64,000 nt of DNA from Streptomyces fulvoviolaceus (GCF_000718165.1 NZ_JOEY01000046.1:62001-126000), one strand, 5' to 3'; counted from the first letter of the stretch, positions 40,243 to 48,513 are shown. Notes: generated by a model not told the origin, from the letters alone. A program made the numbers and translations.

Positions 40243-41736
40243 TCAGCGCAGGGGGTTCGGCAGCCCCGTCCACTGGTCGCCGGGTGTCCCCGGCGAGAGT
40301 CGCATCAGCGTCAACGCCTTCGTCGGCAGCGGCTGTTCGCGCAGGACGACGAGATCCGGGGTGTGCGGCAGGTCCCGTACGGCCGTCTCCAGCGCCTCTC
40401 GCAGCGCCGCCGCCGAACCCGCCGTACCGGCGAGGGCGCCGGCCACGAGGGAGCCGAACAGCTTGCGCCGCAGGGTCGTTTCGTCGTCCGTGACGATCCG
40501 TCCGGTCAGCTCCGGGACCGGGATGCCGTGCCGGGCCAGCCGGACCGGACTGACCCGGATGTCGGCGAGGTCGCGGTAGACCAGACGCAGCGGGGCGCCG
40601 GTCGCGGACAGGACGACGAGGAGGTTCTGGCCGTGCGCCTCCAGGGCCACGCCGAGATCCAGCAGGCGCAGACCGACGGTGAGCGCGAGCCGCGTGAACT
40701 CGGCCAGCCAGGCAGGGGAGTCGGGCAACTCGGTGGTGGCGAGGGCCGCCACGGGCAGGACCCGCTCGCCGGGCGCCGTGTAGGTCTGGGGCGACTCGCG
40801 CAATACGGCGGCCAGGTCGGGGGAGTTGGCGGTGGCGGCACTCAGAGTTCGGGTCGTGTGCAGCAGGCCGTCCGTGCGCGCCGCCAAGGCCTCCGCGAAC
40901 GCCGAGAGCGTCGCCGACAGGGTGATCGAGTAGACCGAGATGTCCCGTACCGAGGACGTCAGACGGGTGCTCAGCGCGGTCTTGACGTGCGGTCCGCCGG
41001 GCACGGCCAAGGTCCGCAGGGACATCAGTGGATGCGCGTCGCATCCCGCTTCGTAGGGTCGCTTGAGCACGTGCTCCGCCTGCCACGGATGCACGGACAG
41101 CAACAGCCGTGCCCCGTCCCGCATGTCGTCCGGCCACTCGCCCGTCACCAGGCACTCGTCCGCCGGTACCGGCACGAACCCGAGCCGCACGAGCGGCCGG
41201 TGCTCGGGACCGTAGGCGAGCTGCTCGGCCACCGAGAAGCCGGGCCGGGAACGGCAGTTGGGGTGGAACGGATGCCCGTCGACCACCCGCTGCTCCCACT
41301 CCCAGTCGTACACCGGCCACTCTTTCGTGTGGGGTCCCTGCCCGGCCCGCGACAGCGCCGACGACGCGACGCTGTCACCGAGTTCGGCCGCGAAGTCCGT
41401 ACCGTGAGGTACGCCGAGGGCGGTCATCAGGCGCGCCGGATCGTCGTACGCCACCTCGTCGAGCCGTACGGCGGTGACGTACGCGGCCGTGGCGTACGGA
41501 TCAGGGTGCGGGCCGTGCAGCCGCCGTCCGTCCGCAAGGCGCAGAGTGAGCCCGTCCCTGCCCGCCGCACGGCCCGTGACCCAGGGCAGCGGTTCATGGG
41601 TGAGCGCACGCCACAGCCGGGACAGCACCGCCGCACGGGCGCCGGGCAGTTCGGCCGCGTACCGCGACCCGAGGTCGGGGCGTACGGCGGCCAGCTCGTC
41701 GGCGAACTCGGCCTCGGCGGCGGAGGGACGGTGCAC
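40243..41736 (-). CDS. NIS siderophore synthetase, IucA/IucC family (first of a divergent pair)
   Basis: A 497-residue NRPS-independent siderophore synthetase. The family block HPFHPNCRSRPGFS in the N-terminal half, LLLSVHPWQAEHVL, SSVRDISVYSITLSAT and ALEAHGQNLLVVLS (the EAHxQN motif) in the C-terminal half are present. NIS synthetases adenylate a carboxylate such as citrate and couple it to an amine or alcohol to build siderophores. I start it at GTG 41736 because GAGGAG lies 7 bp upstream; GTG 41769 has no such site. A second NIS gene is divergent, 101 bp away, and no monooxygenase, decarboxylase or exporter gene is adjacent. Confidence 0.88.
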   Translation of the reverse strand: MHRPSAAEAEFADELAAVRPDLGSRYAAELPGARAAVLSRLWRALTHEPLPWVTGRAAGRDGLTLRLADGRRLHGPHPDPYATAAYVTAVRLDEVAYDDPARLMTALGVPHGTDFAAELGDSVASSALSRAGQGPHTKEWPVYDWEWEQRVVDGHPFHPNCRSRPGFSVAEQLAYGPEHRPLVRLGFVPVPADECLVTGEWPDDMRDGARLLLSVHPWQAEHVLKRPYEAGCDAHPLMSLRTLAVPGGPHVKTALSTRLTSSVRDISVYSITLSATLSAFAEALAARTDGLLHTTRTLSAATANSPDLAAVLRESPQTYTAPGERVLPVAALATTELPDSPAWLAEFTRLALTVGLRLLDLGVALEAHGQNLLVVLSATGAPLRLVYRDLADIRVSPVRLARHGIPVPELTGRIVTDDETTLRRKLFGSLVAGALAGTAGSAAALREALETAVRDLPHTPDLVVLREQPLPTKALTLMRLSPGTPGDQWTGLPNPLR

Positions 41737-41837
41737 GGTCGGGCTCCTCGGGTACGAATGGGGTGTCACGGCAGCGTGCGACGACAGACATACTGATCGT
41801 CACCGCCCGAACAGACCGTAGAGAACGAGTGGATCGC

Positions 41838-43340
41838 GTGGATCTCATCCCCCCGCCCGGCGAAAACGCCGCCGTGGAGCGCGACGACGTCGCGGACCGC
41901 GCCGACGCGTACGCCGCAGCGCCGCTGCTCAACTGTCTGCTGCGCGAGGTGGCCGAGCCGCTCCCGGAACCCGGCGCACACCGGGTGTACCGGCTGCCCG
42001 GGGGTCGGCTGCTGCGGGTGCGGGGCGACCGGCGTCCCGCGGAGCCCGAGGTGGCGGCCGTGGGCGGCTGGCAGCGCGTCGGCCACACCGAACTCGTCAA
42101 GCTCGTCGCCGAGGAACTGGACCGGCACACCGGCCTGCCCAACCACGAACTCCCCGCCGAGATGATCGACAGCCGGGACGCGGTGGCCGCCCTCCTGACG
42201 GCACGCGCGCGTGCGACGGCGCCTGACGACGCGTATCTGCGCTCGGAGCAGTCCCTCATCACCGGCCACCCCCACCACCCCGCTCCCAAGGCCCGGGGCG
42301 GCGGCCCCGTCGCCGGATGGCTGCCCTACGCCCCCGAGGCGCACGCCCGTTTTCCGCTGACGCTGCTCGGTGTGCGCGAGGACGCGGTCGTCGAGGAGGG
42401 CGACACCTCGGCCCTCGACACCCTCGCCGAGGCCCCGCCCGGCTACCGCCTGCTGCCCGCGCACCCCTGGCAGCTCGACCTGGTCGACCTCACGCAGGCC
42501 TTCGCCGACGGCCGCCTGATCCGGCTGGGCACGACCGACTTCGATGCCTGGCCGACCGCCGCGATCCGCACGCTGTACGCCCCCGAGCGCGATCTCTTCC
42601 TGAAGTTCAGCCTCGACGTGCGCATCACCAACGACATCCGCCGGCTGTGGCGCCACGACCTGCTGAAACTCCGCAGGACCGACACGGCGGTGTCCGAGGC
42701 GTTCGCGGCGGGTCCGGCGGCCTGGCTGTCCGACCGCGGCTACCGCACCGCCGACTTCGCCTTCGAGGAGCTGGCCGTCCTCGTCCGCGACGGCTTCCAC
42801 GGCCGCCTCCGGCCCGGCGCGACCCCGCTGCTCGCCGCCGGCCTCGTCGAGGGCTTCGACGGCAGCCCGCTCGACGGTACGGCGGACCCGGCGGCCTGGT
42901 GGGAGGCGTACCTGGGCACGGTCGTACCGCCCGCCCTCGCGGCCTTCGCCGACCACGGCGTCGTACTCGAAGCCCACCTGCAGAACACGCTGGTCGCCGT
43001 CGACGCCGACGGCACACCGGTGCAGGCGCTGTTCCGGGACGCGGAGGGCGTGAAGCTGCTGCCGGACGTGTCTCGGGCGGCCGGCTGGGAGCGGCTGGTG
43101 TACTGCCTGGTCGTGAACCATCTGTGCGAGGTCGCCGCGGCTCTCGCCGAGCGCCGCCCCGGCCTCGACCCCTGGCCCGCAGCACGCCAGGAACTGGCCC
43201 GCCACGACCTTCCCGAGGCCGCCGCCCTGCTCACCTCGCCGACCCTCCCCGGCAAGACGAACCTCCTGCTGAGGTGGACGGGCGCGGACGGTGCCGACGC
43301 CCGCTACCTGCCTCTCCCGAACCCCCTGGCCGCTCCGTGA
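41838..43340 (+). CDS. NIS siderophore synthetase, IucA/IucC family (second of the pair)
   Basis: A 500-residue NIS synthetase. SLITGHPHHPAPKARGG, LLPAHPWQLDL, KFSLDVRITNDIRRLW and LEAHLQNTLVAVD are the family blocks in order. The ITGHPxHPxxK form marks the nucleotide-binding region. Two different NIS synthetases head to head suggest that each makes one of two bonds to a symmetric or stepwise-built siderophore, as in aerobactin or achromobactin assembly. The start is GTG 41838, with GAGAACGAG seven bases upstream; GTG 41829 is possible. I see no DmdR/IdeR-type iron box in the intergenic region. It is followed by a HipA-like gene 20 bp away. Confidence 0.88.
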   Translation: MDLIPPPGENAAVERDDVADRADAYAAAPLLNCLLREVAEPLPEPGAHRVYRLPGGRLLRVRGDRRPAEPEVAAVGGWQRVGHTELVKLVAEELDRHTGLPNHELPAEMIDSRDAVAALLTARARATAPDDAYLRSEQSLITGHPHHPAPKARGGGPVAGWLPYAPEAHARFPLTLLGVREDAVVEEGDTSALDTLAEAPPGYRLLPAHPWQLDLVDLTQAFADGRLIRLGTTDFDAWPTAAIRTLYAPERDLFLKFSLDVRITNDIRRLWRHDLLKLRRTDTAVSEAFAAGPAAWLSDRGYRTADFAFEELAVLVRDGFHGRLRPGATPLLAAGLVEGFDGSPLDGTADPAAWWEAYLGTVVPPALAAFADHGVVLEAHLQNTLVAVDADGTPVQALFRDAEGVKLLPDVSRAAGWERLVYCLVVNHLCEVAAALAERRPGLDPWPAARQELARHDLPEAAALLTSPTLPGKTNLLLRWTGADGADARYLPLPNPLAAP

Positions 43341-43360
43341 TCTGAATTACCCTGGCCGAT

Positions 43361-44266
43361 GTGCTGCGCGATGTGACTGCTGTTCGATACGTGACCCCGT
43401 TGCGGTCCGGCGGCTCCGTACCCGGAGTCGTCGAGGCCGACGACCTGGGGACGTACGTCGTCAAGTTCACCGGCTCCGCGCAGGGCCGCAAGGCGCTGGT
43501 CGCCGAGGTGATCGTGGGCGAGCTGGCCCGGGCCCTGGGGCTGAGATTCCCCGAGCTGGTCCTGGTGCACTTCGACCCGGCGATCGCCGACGGCGAGCCG
43601 CATCAGGAAGTGCGGGAACTCCACGGCGCGAGCGCGGGACTCAACCTCGGCATGGACTATCTGCCGGGCGCTGTCGATTTCACGCCGGAGGTCGCCAAGA
43701 CCTTCCGGGTCGACTCGCTGGAAGCGGGCCGGATCGTCTGGCTCGACGCGCTGACCGTGAACGTGGACCGTACGGTCCACAGCTCCAACCTCATGGTCTG
43801 GCCGACGCTCGGCATCGCGCCGCCGCGCCTGTGGCTGATCGACCACGGCGCGGCTCTGGTCTTCCATCACCGCTGGGACGGCTCGGACCCCGCCAAGCGG
43901 TACGACTTCCGCCACCACGCGCTCGGCCACTACGCCCCCGACGTACGGGCCGCCGACGCGGAGCTGGCGCCCAGGGTCACCGAAGAACTGCTGCGCGGGA
44001 TCGCCGCGGAGGTCCCCGACGCCTGGCTCACGGACTTCGCGACACCTGACGAGGCACGCGAGGCCTACGTGACGTACCTGTACGCGCGCGTACAGGCCTC
44101 CGCGGCCTGGCTGCCCACCGACTTCCCCACCCGGGAGGAGCTCGCCGCGGAGGAGGCCCTCCGGGCGGCGAAGACACAGGAAGGTCGGCCGAAGTGGCTG
44201 AAGCGGGTCCCCGACCTGCACGGCAAACCGGCCGCGGAACAGGATTGGTCGGTGCACCTCGGATGA
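43361..44266 (+). CDS. HipA-like kinase-fold protein
   Basis: A 301-residue protein resembling stand-alone HipA-like kinase domains. TYVVKFTGSAQGRKALVAEV carries the probable ATP-site lysine, ELARALGLRFPELVLVHFDP follows, DALTVNVDRTVHSSNLMVW corresponds to the catalytic Asp/Asn loop, and LWLIDHGAALVFHH to the metal-binding aspartate. No HipB-type antitoxin gene is adjacent, so this is probably not a toxin in the classical sense. The start is GTG 43361, close behind the NIS gene. Its TGA overlaps the ATG of the next small gene. Confidence 0.8.
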   Translation: MLRDVTAVRYVTPLRSGGSVPGVVEADDLGTYVVKFTGSAQGRKALVAEVIVGELARALGLRFPELVLVHFDPAIADGEPHQEVRELHGASAGLNLGMDYLPGAVDFTPEVAKTFRVDSLEAGRIVWLDALTVNVDRTVHSSNLMVWPTLGIAPPRLWLIDHGAALVFHHRWDGSDPAKRYDFRHHALGHYAPDVRAADAELAPRVTEELLRGIAAEVPDAWLTDFATPDEAREAYVTYLYARVQASAAWLPTDFPTREELAAEEALRAAKTQEGRPKWLKRVPDLHGKPAAEQDWSVHLG

Positions 44267-44556
44267 GTGGCCGTGTCGAGATCGAGTACTGCACCCAGTG
44301 CCGCTGGCTGCCCCGCGCGGCCTGGCTGGCACAGGAACTGCTCACGACCTTCGAGACCGAGCTGACGGAACTGGCACTGAAGCCCGGCACGGGCGGCGTC
44401 TTCGTCGTCCGGGTCGACGACGAGGTCGTCTGGGACCGCCGCGAGCAGGGGTTTCCCGAGCCGACGGCCGTGAAGCAGGTCGTACGCGACCGAGTGGCCC
44501 CGGGAAAGTCCCTGGGCCACTCGGACAAGGCTGCGCAGGAGGACGTCAGCCCTTGA
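44263..44556 (+). CDS. SelT/SelW/SelH (Rdx) family selenoprotein-like protein
   Basis: A 97-residue thioredoxin-like protein with the family CxxC at residues 10-13 ([10 protein letters not shown]), then [18 protein letters not shown], and the strand-turn [20 protein letters not shown]. Selenoprotein W-type proteins form mixed disulfides or work in redox signalling; bacterial copies use cysteine instead of selenocysteine. Its ATG overlaps the TGA of the HipA-like gene (ATGA), so the two are coupled. The last 11 bases overlap the end of the convergent malate synthase gene. Confidence 0.88.
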   Translation: MSGRVEIEYCTQCRWLPRAAWLAQELLTTFETELTELALKPGTGGVFVVRVDDEVVWDRREQGFPEPTAVKQVVRDRVAPGKSLGHSDKAAQEDVSP

Positions 44557-46171
44557 GCTGCTCGTATGCCGGCAGGGTCAGGAAGTCGGCGTAGTCGTCG
44601 TCGAGCGCGACCTCCAGGAGGAGGTCGTGGGCCTGCTGCCAGTGACCGGCGGCGAAGGCCTCCTCGCCCAGCTCGGCGCGGATGTTCGCGAGCTCCTCGG
44701 CGGCGACCTTGCGGGCCAGCTCGGGCGTCGCCTTTTCGCCGTTCTCGAACTCGACACCCGCGTTGATCCACTGCCAGATCTGCGAGCGGGAGATCTCGGC
44801 GGTGGCCGCGTCCTCCATGAGGTTGAAGATGGCGACCGCGCCGAGGCCGCGCAGCCAGGCCTCGATGTAACGGGTGCCGACCTGGACGGCGTTGACGAGG
44901 CCGTTGTACGTCGGCGTGGCCTTGAGCGAGTCGACGGCGATCAGGTCGGCCGCCTCGACGTGGACGTCCTCGCGGAGGCGGTCCTTCTGGTTCGGCCTGT
45001 CGCCGAGGACCGCGTCGAAGGAGGCCATGGCGATCGGGACCAGGTCGGGGTGGGCGACCCAGGAGCCGTCGAAACCGTCGCCGGCCTCACGGTCCTTGTC
45101 CGCCTTGACCTTCTCGAACGCGACCTTGTTGACCTCTTCGTCGCGCCGGGACGGGATGAACGCCGCCATGCCGCCGATCGCGTGCGCACCGCGCTTGTGG
45201 CAGGTGCGGACGAGGAGTTCGGTGTACGCGCGCATGAACGGGGCCGTCATCGTGACCGCGTTGCGGTCCGGCAGGACGAACTTGGCGCCGCCGTCACGGA
45301 AGTTCTTGACGATGGAGAACAGGTAGTCCCAGCGGCCGGCGTTCAACCCCGAGGCGTGGTTGCGGAGTTCGTAGAGGATTTCCTCCATCTCGTACGCCGC
45401 CGTGATCGTCTCGATCAGGACGGTCGCGCGGATGGTGCCCTGCGGGATGCCGACGTAGTCCTGCGCGAAGACGAACACGTCGTTCCAGAGGCGGGCCTCC
45501 AGGTGCGACTCCGTCTTCGGGAGGTAGAAGTACGGGCCCTTGCCGAGGTCGAGCAGCCGCTGGGCGTTGTGGAAGAAGTAGAGGCCGAAGTCGACGAAGG
45601 CGCCGGGGACTTGGGAGCCGTCGGCGGCGACGAGGTGGCGCTCGTTGAGGTGCCAGCCGCGCGGGCGCATGACGACCGTGGCGAGCTCGCTGTCGTCCTT
45701 GAGGGCGTACGACTTGCCGGACTTCGCGTCGGTGAAGTCGATGTTCCGGGTGTACGCGTCGGCCAGGTTGATCTGGCCGAGGACGACGTTCTCCCAGGTC
45801 GGCGCCGAGGCGTCCTCGAAGTCCGCGAGCCAGACCTTGGCGCCCGAGTTGAGGGCGTTGATGGTCATCTTGCGGTCGGTGGGGCCGGTGATCTCGACCC
45901 GGCGGTCGTTGAGGGCCGCGGGGGAGGGGGCCACCTTCCAGGAGTCGTCGGCGCGGATCGCGGCGGTCTCCGGGAGGAAGTCGAGCGTGGAGGTGCGGGC
46001 GATCTCGGCGCGGCGCTCCGCTCGGCGGGCGAGGAGTTCGTCACGCCGGGGCGTGAACCGGCGGTGCAGCTCGGCCACGAAGGCGAGGGCCGCGTCGGTG
46101 AGGACCTCCTCCTGCCGGGGCAGGGGCTCGGCGTCGACGATGGCCAGCGGGGACGGCGCTGGTACGGACAT
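44546..46171 (-). CDS. aceB: Malate synthase A
   Basis: A 541-residue TIM-barrel enzyme condensing glyoxylate and acetyl-CoA to malate. Family blocks include [39 protein letters not shown] with the catalytic-site glutamate region, [18 protein letters not shown] and [20 protein letters not shown]. Length fits isoform A (about 530) rather than the 720-residue G form. No isocitrate lyase gene is nearby. With the allantoin and gcl genes around it, and both palindromic regulon motifs in its promoter, it appears devoted to glyoxylate from purines. This agrees with my recollection of S. coelicolor. Confidence 0.97.
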   Translation of the reverse strand: MSVPAPSPLAIVDAEPLPRQEEVLTDAALAFVAELHRRFTPRRDELLARRAERRAEIARTSTLDFLPETAAIRADDSWKVAPSPAALNDRRVEITGPTDRKMTINALNSGAKVWLADFEDASAPTWENVVLGQINLADAYTRNIDFTDAKSGKSYALKDDSELATVVMRPRGWHLNERHLVAADGSQVPGAFVDFGLYFFHNAQRLLDLGKGPYFYLPKTESHLEARLWNDVFVFAQDYVGIPQGTIRATVLIETITAAYEMEEILYELRNHASGLNAGRWDYLFSIVKNFRDGGAKFVLPDRNAVTMTAPFMRAYTELLVRTCHKRGAHAIGGMAAFIPSRRDEEVNKVAFEKVKADKDREAGDGFDGSWVAHPDLVPIAMASFDAVLGDRPNQKDRLREDVHVEAADLIAVDSLKATPTYNGLVNAVQVGTRYIEAWLRGLGAVAIFNLMEDAATAEISRSQIWQWINAGVEFENGEKATPELARKVAAEELANIRAELGEEAFAAGHWQQAHDLLLEVALDDDYADFLTLPAYEQLKG

Positions 46172-46269
46172 GAGCTGTCACTTCCTTCAGCGAGCGTGGC
46201 ACCGGGTGCCAGTCGACCACGGTACGGCGGGGAACGCCCGGGGAGCAGTCGGGCGCTTCTGAACAGTGG

Positions 46270-46309
46270 ATACTAGTTTCCTCATCGTGGAACTTCAATA
46301 GTTTGTTGA
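46270..46309 (-). promoter_or_regulatory. aceB promoter with both regulon motifs
   Basis: On the minus strand, TTGAAG (46293-46298) and TAGTAT (46270-46275) are 17 bp apart. TCAATAGTTTGTTGA (46295-46309) overlaps the -35 box, and TTCCTCATCGTGGAA (46278-46292) exactly fills the spacer. Binding at the second site would block RNA polymerase. Confidence 0.65.
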
Positions 46310-46335
46310 TGTCGAGATTCTCTGAGTCGAGGCAA

Positions 46336-46354
46336 GGTGGCGCTCAGTGCCACC
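46336..46354 (-). terminator. Short hairpin after the nucleotidyltransferase gene
   Basis: GGTGGC (46336-46341) and GCCACC (46349-46354) are separated by 7 nt. It lies five bases past the stop codon of the minus-strand gene at 46359. The stem is short and no T-run follows, so this is a weak call. Confidence 0.4.
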
Positions 46355-46358
46355 CCGC

Positions 46359-46958
46359 TTACTCAAGGTGCTTCAGGTCTGCGATGGTGTCGATGTCGTA
46401 CGGGTGAGCCACGTCCCCGCACTCGACGAGCGCGATCGCCGCCGCGTGTTCCTTCAGGTAGGCGCGTGCCCCCTGGTCGCCGGTGGCAGTCGCGGCGATG
46501 CCTGTCCAATGGGCGGCGCCGAAGAGGACGGGATGCCCGCGTACGCCGTCGTAGGCGGCCGAGACGAGTGAGGTCTCGTCCTTGTGCGCGGCGAGCACGC
46601 GCGCGACCGCCTCCGGTCCGATACCGGGCTGGTCGACCAGCGAGACGAGTACGGCCCGGGCGCCCGTGCCGGAGAGCGAGTCGAGCCCGGCCCGCAGCGA
46701 GGAGCCCATGCCGTCGGCCCACTCCGGGTTGTCCACGAGCACGCAGCCGTCGAGCCGCGCCCGCTCCCGTACGGCGGTGGCCGCGGCGCCGAGTACCACG
46801 TGGACGCGGGTGCAGCCGGCCGTGCGCAGGACGCCGACCGCGTGCTCGACGAGCGGCCGTCCCCGGTGTTCGAGCAGCGCCTTGGGGCGCCCGCCGAGTC
46901 GCCGCCCGCCGCCCGCCGCCAGGAGCAGCCCGGCGACCTGCTGTTCGTTCTGAGTCAT
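46359..46958 (-). CDS. MobA/MocA-like nucleotidyltransferase
   Basis: A 199-residue Rossmann-like NTP transferase. The signature GLLLAAGGGRRLGGRPKALL (residues 10-29) binds the nucleotide phosphates, followed by VLVSLVDQPGIGPEAV with the metal-binding aspartate and GHPVLFGAAHW near the end. The family includes MobA and MocA, which attach GMP or CMP to molybdopterin. Xanthine dehydrogenases need a dinucleotide form of the cofactor, so a role in maturing such an enzyme for purine catabolism is reasonable, though no dehydrogenase is in the window. The start is ATG 46958 after GGAG. Confidence 0.88.
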   Translation of the reverse strand: MTQNEQQVAGLLLAAGGGRRLGGRPKALLEHRGRPLVEHAVGVLRTAGCTRVHVVLGAAATAVRERARLDGCVLVDNPEWADGMGSSLRAGLDSLSGTGARAVLVSLVDQPGIGPEAVARVLAAHKDETSLVSAAYDGVRGHPVLFGAAHWTGIAATATGDQGARAYLKEHAAAIALVECGDVAHPYDIDTIADLKHLE

Positions 46959-47148
46959 GTCTCCTGCATACCTGACGCACCGGGGAGCGCCGGGTTTCCA
47001 CGGGCTGAATTTCGGTCCGCGCAGTGGCGCATCCGCCATCGGGTGGCGTTTACTGACCCGCGTCCCCCGGCGCCCGACCAGCGCCACGGGGGTTGTGGGC
47101 GGGAAAGCGCGACGTATCGGCGCACGACGGCGTGCGAGGGGGAGAGCT

Positions 47149-47463
47149 GTGTTGCGGAGCTTGGGGCAGAGGCCAGTGACCGGCAGCGATGAGGACCTGA
47201 GAGTGGCGGGCCTGCGGACCGCGGTGTCCCGGTTGCGCCGCGAACTCGCCGCGCACCCGGCCGAGTTCCCCGACCGCGGCATCGCCGAGGACGAACTCGC
47301 GGCGCTGGCCGCGATGGCGATCGGCGGCGCCCCTGAAATCCCGCGCCTGCGCCGGTCGTTGCTGCTGATCGCGGGAGCGATCGGATCCGTCAGCGCGCTG
47401 TCCCGCGGCCTGACGGAGGTACGCGCGGCGGTGGACCTGTTCGGGGAACCGCCGCGCAGGTGA
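47149..47463 (+). CDS. DUF5955-like small helical protein
   Basis: A 104-residue protein starting with GTG after GAGGGGGAGAG. DLRVAGLRTAVSRLRRELAA forms a charged helix, then AEDELAALAAMAIGG, and a hydrophobic C-terminal helix pair (IPRLRRSLLLIAGAIGSVSA, GLTEVRAAVDLFG). I believe this matches a Streptomyces family annotated DUF5955; that is from memory. The layout resembles the helical C-terminal part of the 133-residue protein at 33303-33704, but it lacks the Gly/Asn-rich motif. It is divergent from the nucleotidyltransferase gene and converges on the IclR gene with one base between their stops. The role is unknown. Confidence 0.75.
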   Translation: MLRSLGQRPVTGSDEDLRVAGLRTAVSRLRRELAAHPAEFPDRGIAEDELAALAAMAIGGAPEIPRLRRSLLLIAGAIGSVSALSRGLTEVRAAVDLFGEPPRR

Positions 47464-47464
47464 G

Positions 47465-48262
47465 CTAGGCCGTGGGCGTGGAGGTCGCCAGTGCCTCCGA
47501 CAGCTCCACCGCCACCTGCTGCAGCACCGGCACGATCTTGTCCGTGGCCGTCTCCGTGACCCGGCCGGCCGGGCCGGAGATCGAAATGGCGGCGGCGGTG
47601 GGGGAGTTGGGGACGGAGACCGCGAGGCAGCGGACGCCGATCTCCTGTTCGTTGTCGTCGACGGCGTAGCCCTGGCGCCGCACGTCCTCCAGGGCGGCGA
47701 GGAAGCCGTCCGGGGTGGTGATCGTCTTCTCCGTCGCGGCGGGCATGCCGGTACGGGAGAGGAGGGCGCGCACCTCGGCGTCCGGGGTGTTGGCGAGAAG
47801 GGCCTTGCCGACGCCCGTGGAGTGCGGCAGGACGCGCCGGCCGACCTCGGTGAACATGCGCATCGAGTGCTTGGACGGGACCTGTGCGACGTACACGATC
47901 TCGTCGCCGTCGAGCAGCGCCATGTTCGCCGTCTCGCCGGTCTCCTCGACCAGGCGGGCTAGGTAGGGGCGCGCCCAGGTGCCGAGCAGCCGGGAGGCGG
48001 ACTCGCCGAGGCGGATCAGCCGGGGGCCCAGCGCATACCGGCGGTTGGGCTGCTGACGGACGTACCCGCAGACCACCAGGGTGCGCATGAGGCGGTGGAT
48101 GGTGGGAAGCGGCAGCCCGCTGCTCGCGGAGAGCTCGCTCAGCCCGACTTCGCCGCCCGCGTCCGCCATCCGCTCGAGCAGGTCGAAGGCACGCTCGAGG
48201 GACTGGACTCCGCCACTGGAGGATTTCGCGGAGTCGGTGGTGCTGGCGCTGGACGTCGGCAC
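47465..48262 (-). CDS. allR: IclR-family regulator, AllR-like
   Basis: The 265-residue IclR protein has a Ser/Thr-rich start, a winged helix at about residues 20-80 (VQSLERAFDLLERMADAGGE, LSELSASSGLPLPTIHRLMR) and a C-terminal effector domain (VPSKHSMRMFTEVGRRVLPH, STGVGKALLANTPDAEVRAL, GYAVDDNEQEIGVRCLAVSV). In E. coli AllR represses allantoin and glyoxylate genes, and the Streptomyces homologue is known to control the allantoin genes. It sits divergent from allantoinase with tandem palindromes in front of its own start. That supports autoregulation and control of gcl, hyi, catalase, uraD, aceB and allB. The start is GTG 48262. Confidence 0.9.
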   Translation of the reverse strand: MPTSSASTTDSAKSSSGGVQSLERAFDLLERMADAGGEVGLSELSASSGLPLPTIHRLMRTLVVCGYVRQQPNRRYALGPRLIRLGESASRLLGTWARPYLARLVEETGETANMALLDGDEIVYVAQVPSKHSMRMFTEVGRRVLPHSTGVGKALLANTPDAEVRALLSRTGMPAATEKTITTPDGFLAALEDVRRQGYAVDDNEQEIGVRCLAVSVPNSPTAAAISISGPAGRVTETATDKIVPVLQQVAVELSEALATSTPTA

Positions 48263-48343
48263 GGCGCGTTCCTTTCGGGACAGGCGGGAAGAGCCAGAAG
48301 CCTACCCGCCAGTCGGTTGACTCCCTGCTTGTGTGTAGCTACG

Positions 48344-48379
48344 TTCTGCTTGCTGGAATTCTAATTCCGCTTTGTGGAA
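48344..48379. promoter_or_regulatory. Tandem IclR-type operators upstream of the iclR gene
   Basis: TTCTGCTTGCTGGAA (48344-48358) and TTCCGCTTTGTGGAA (48365-48379) have centres 21 bp apart, the same spacing as at gcl and hyi. They lie about 80-115 bp upstream of the GTG of the IclR gene, consistent with autoregulation. Confidence 0.75.
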
Positions 48380-48424
48380 ACGTCCAGAGTGTGCGCCCAA
48401 GCATCCCTGCGGGCAAGTGTGCCC

Positions 48425-48487
48425 TTGACGGTACGGAAGCGGGAGTGAAGACTCCTTCAACAGAACGTTGAATTCCGTTACGCGGAA
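48425..48487 (+). promoter_or_regulatory. allB promoter and composite operator
   Basis: TTGACG (48425-48430) and AAGACT (48448-48453) are spaced 17 bp. Immediately downstream lie TCAACAGAACGTTGA (48457-48471) and TTCCGTTACGCGGAA (48473-48487), separated by one base. This region covers the predicted transcript start, so bound repressor would block initiation. Confidence 0.65.
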
Positions 48488-48513
48488 GTAAACGGCGACA
48501 GAGAGGGGTCCGG

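Noticed and set aside
41737..41837. Iron-box (DmdR/IdeR) search between the NIS genes
   Set aside because: No sequence close to TTAGGTTAGGCTCACCTAA was found by eye; the region contains no clear dyad of that type.
43361..44556. HipBA-type toxin-antitoxin system
   Set aside because: The HipA-like protein lacks a HipB-like DNA-binding partner, and the adjacent small gene encodes a thioredoxin-fold CxxC protein.
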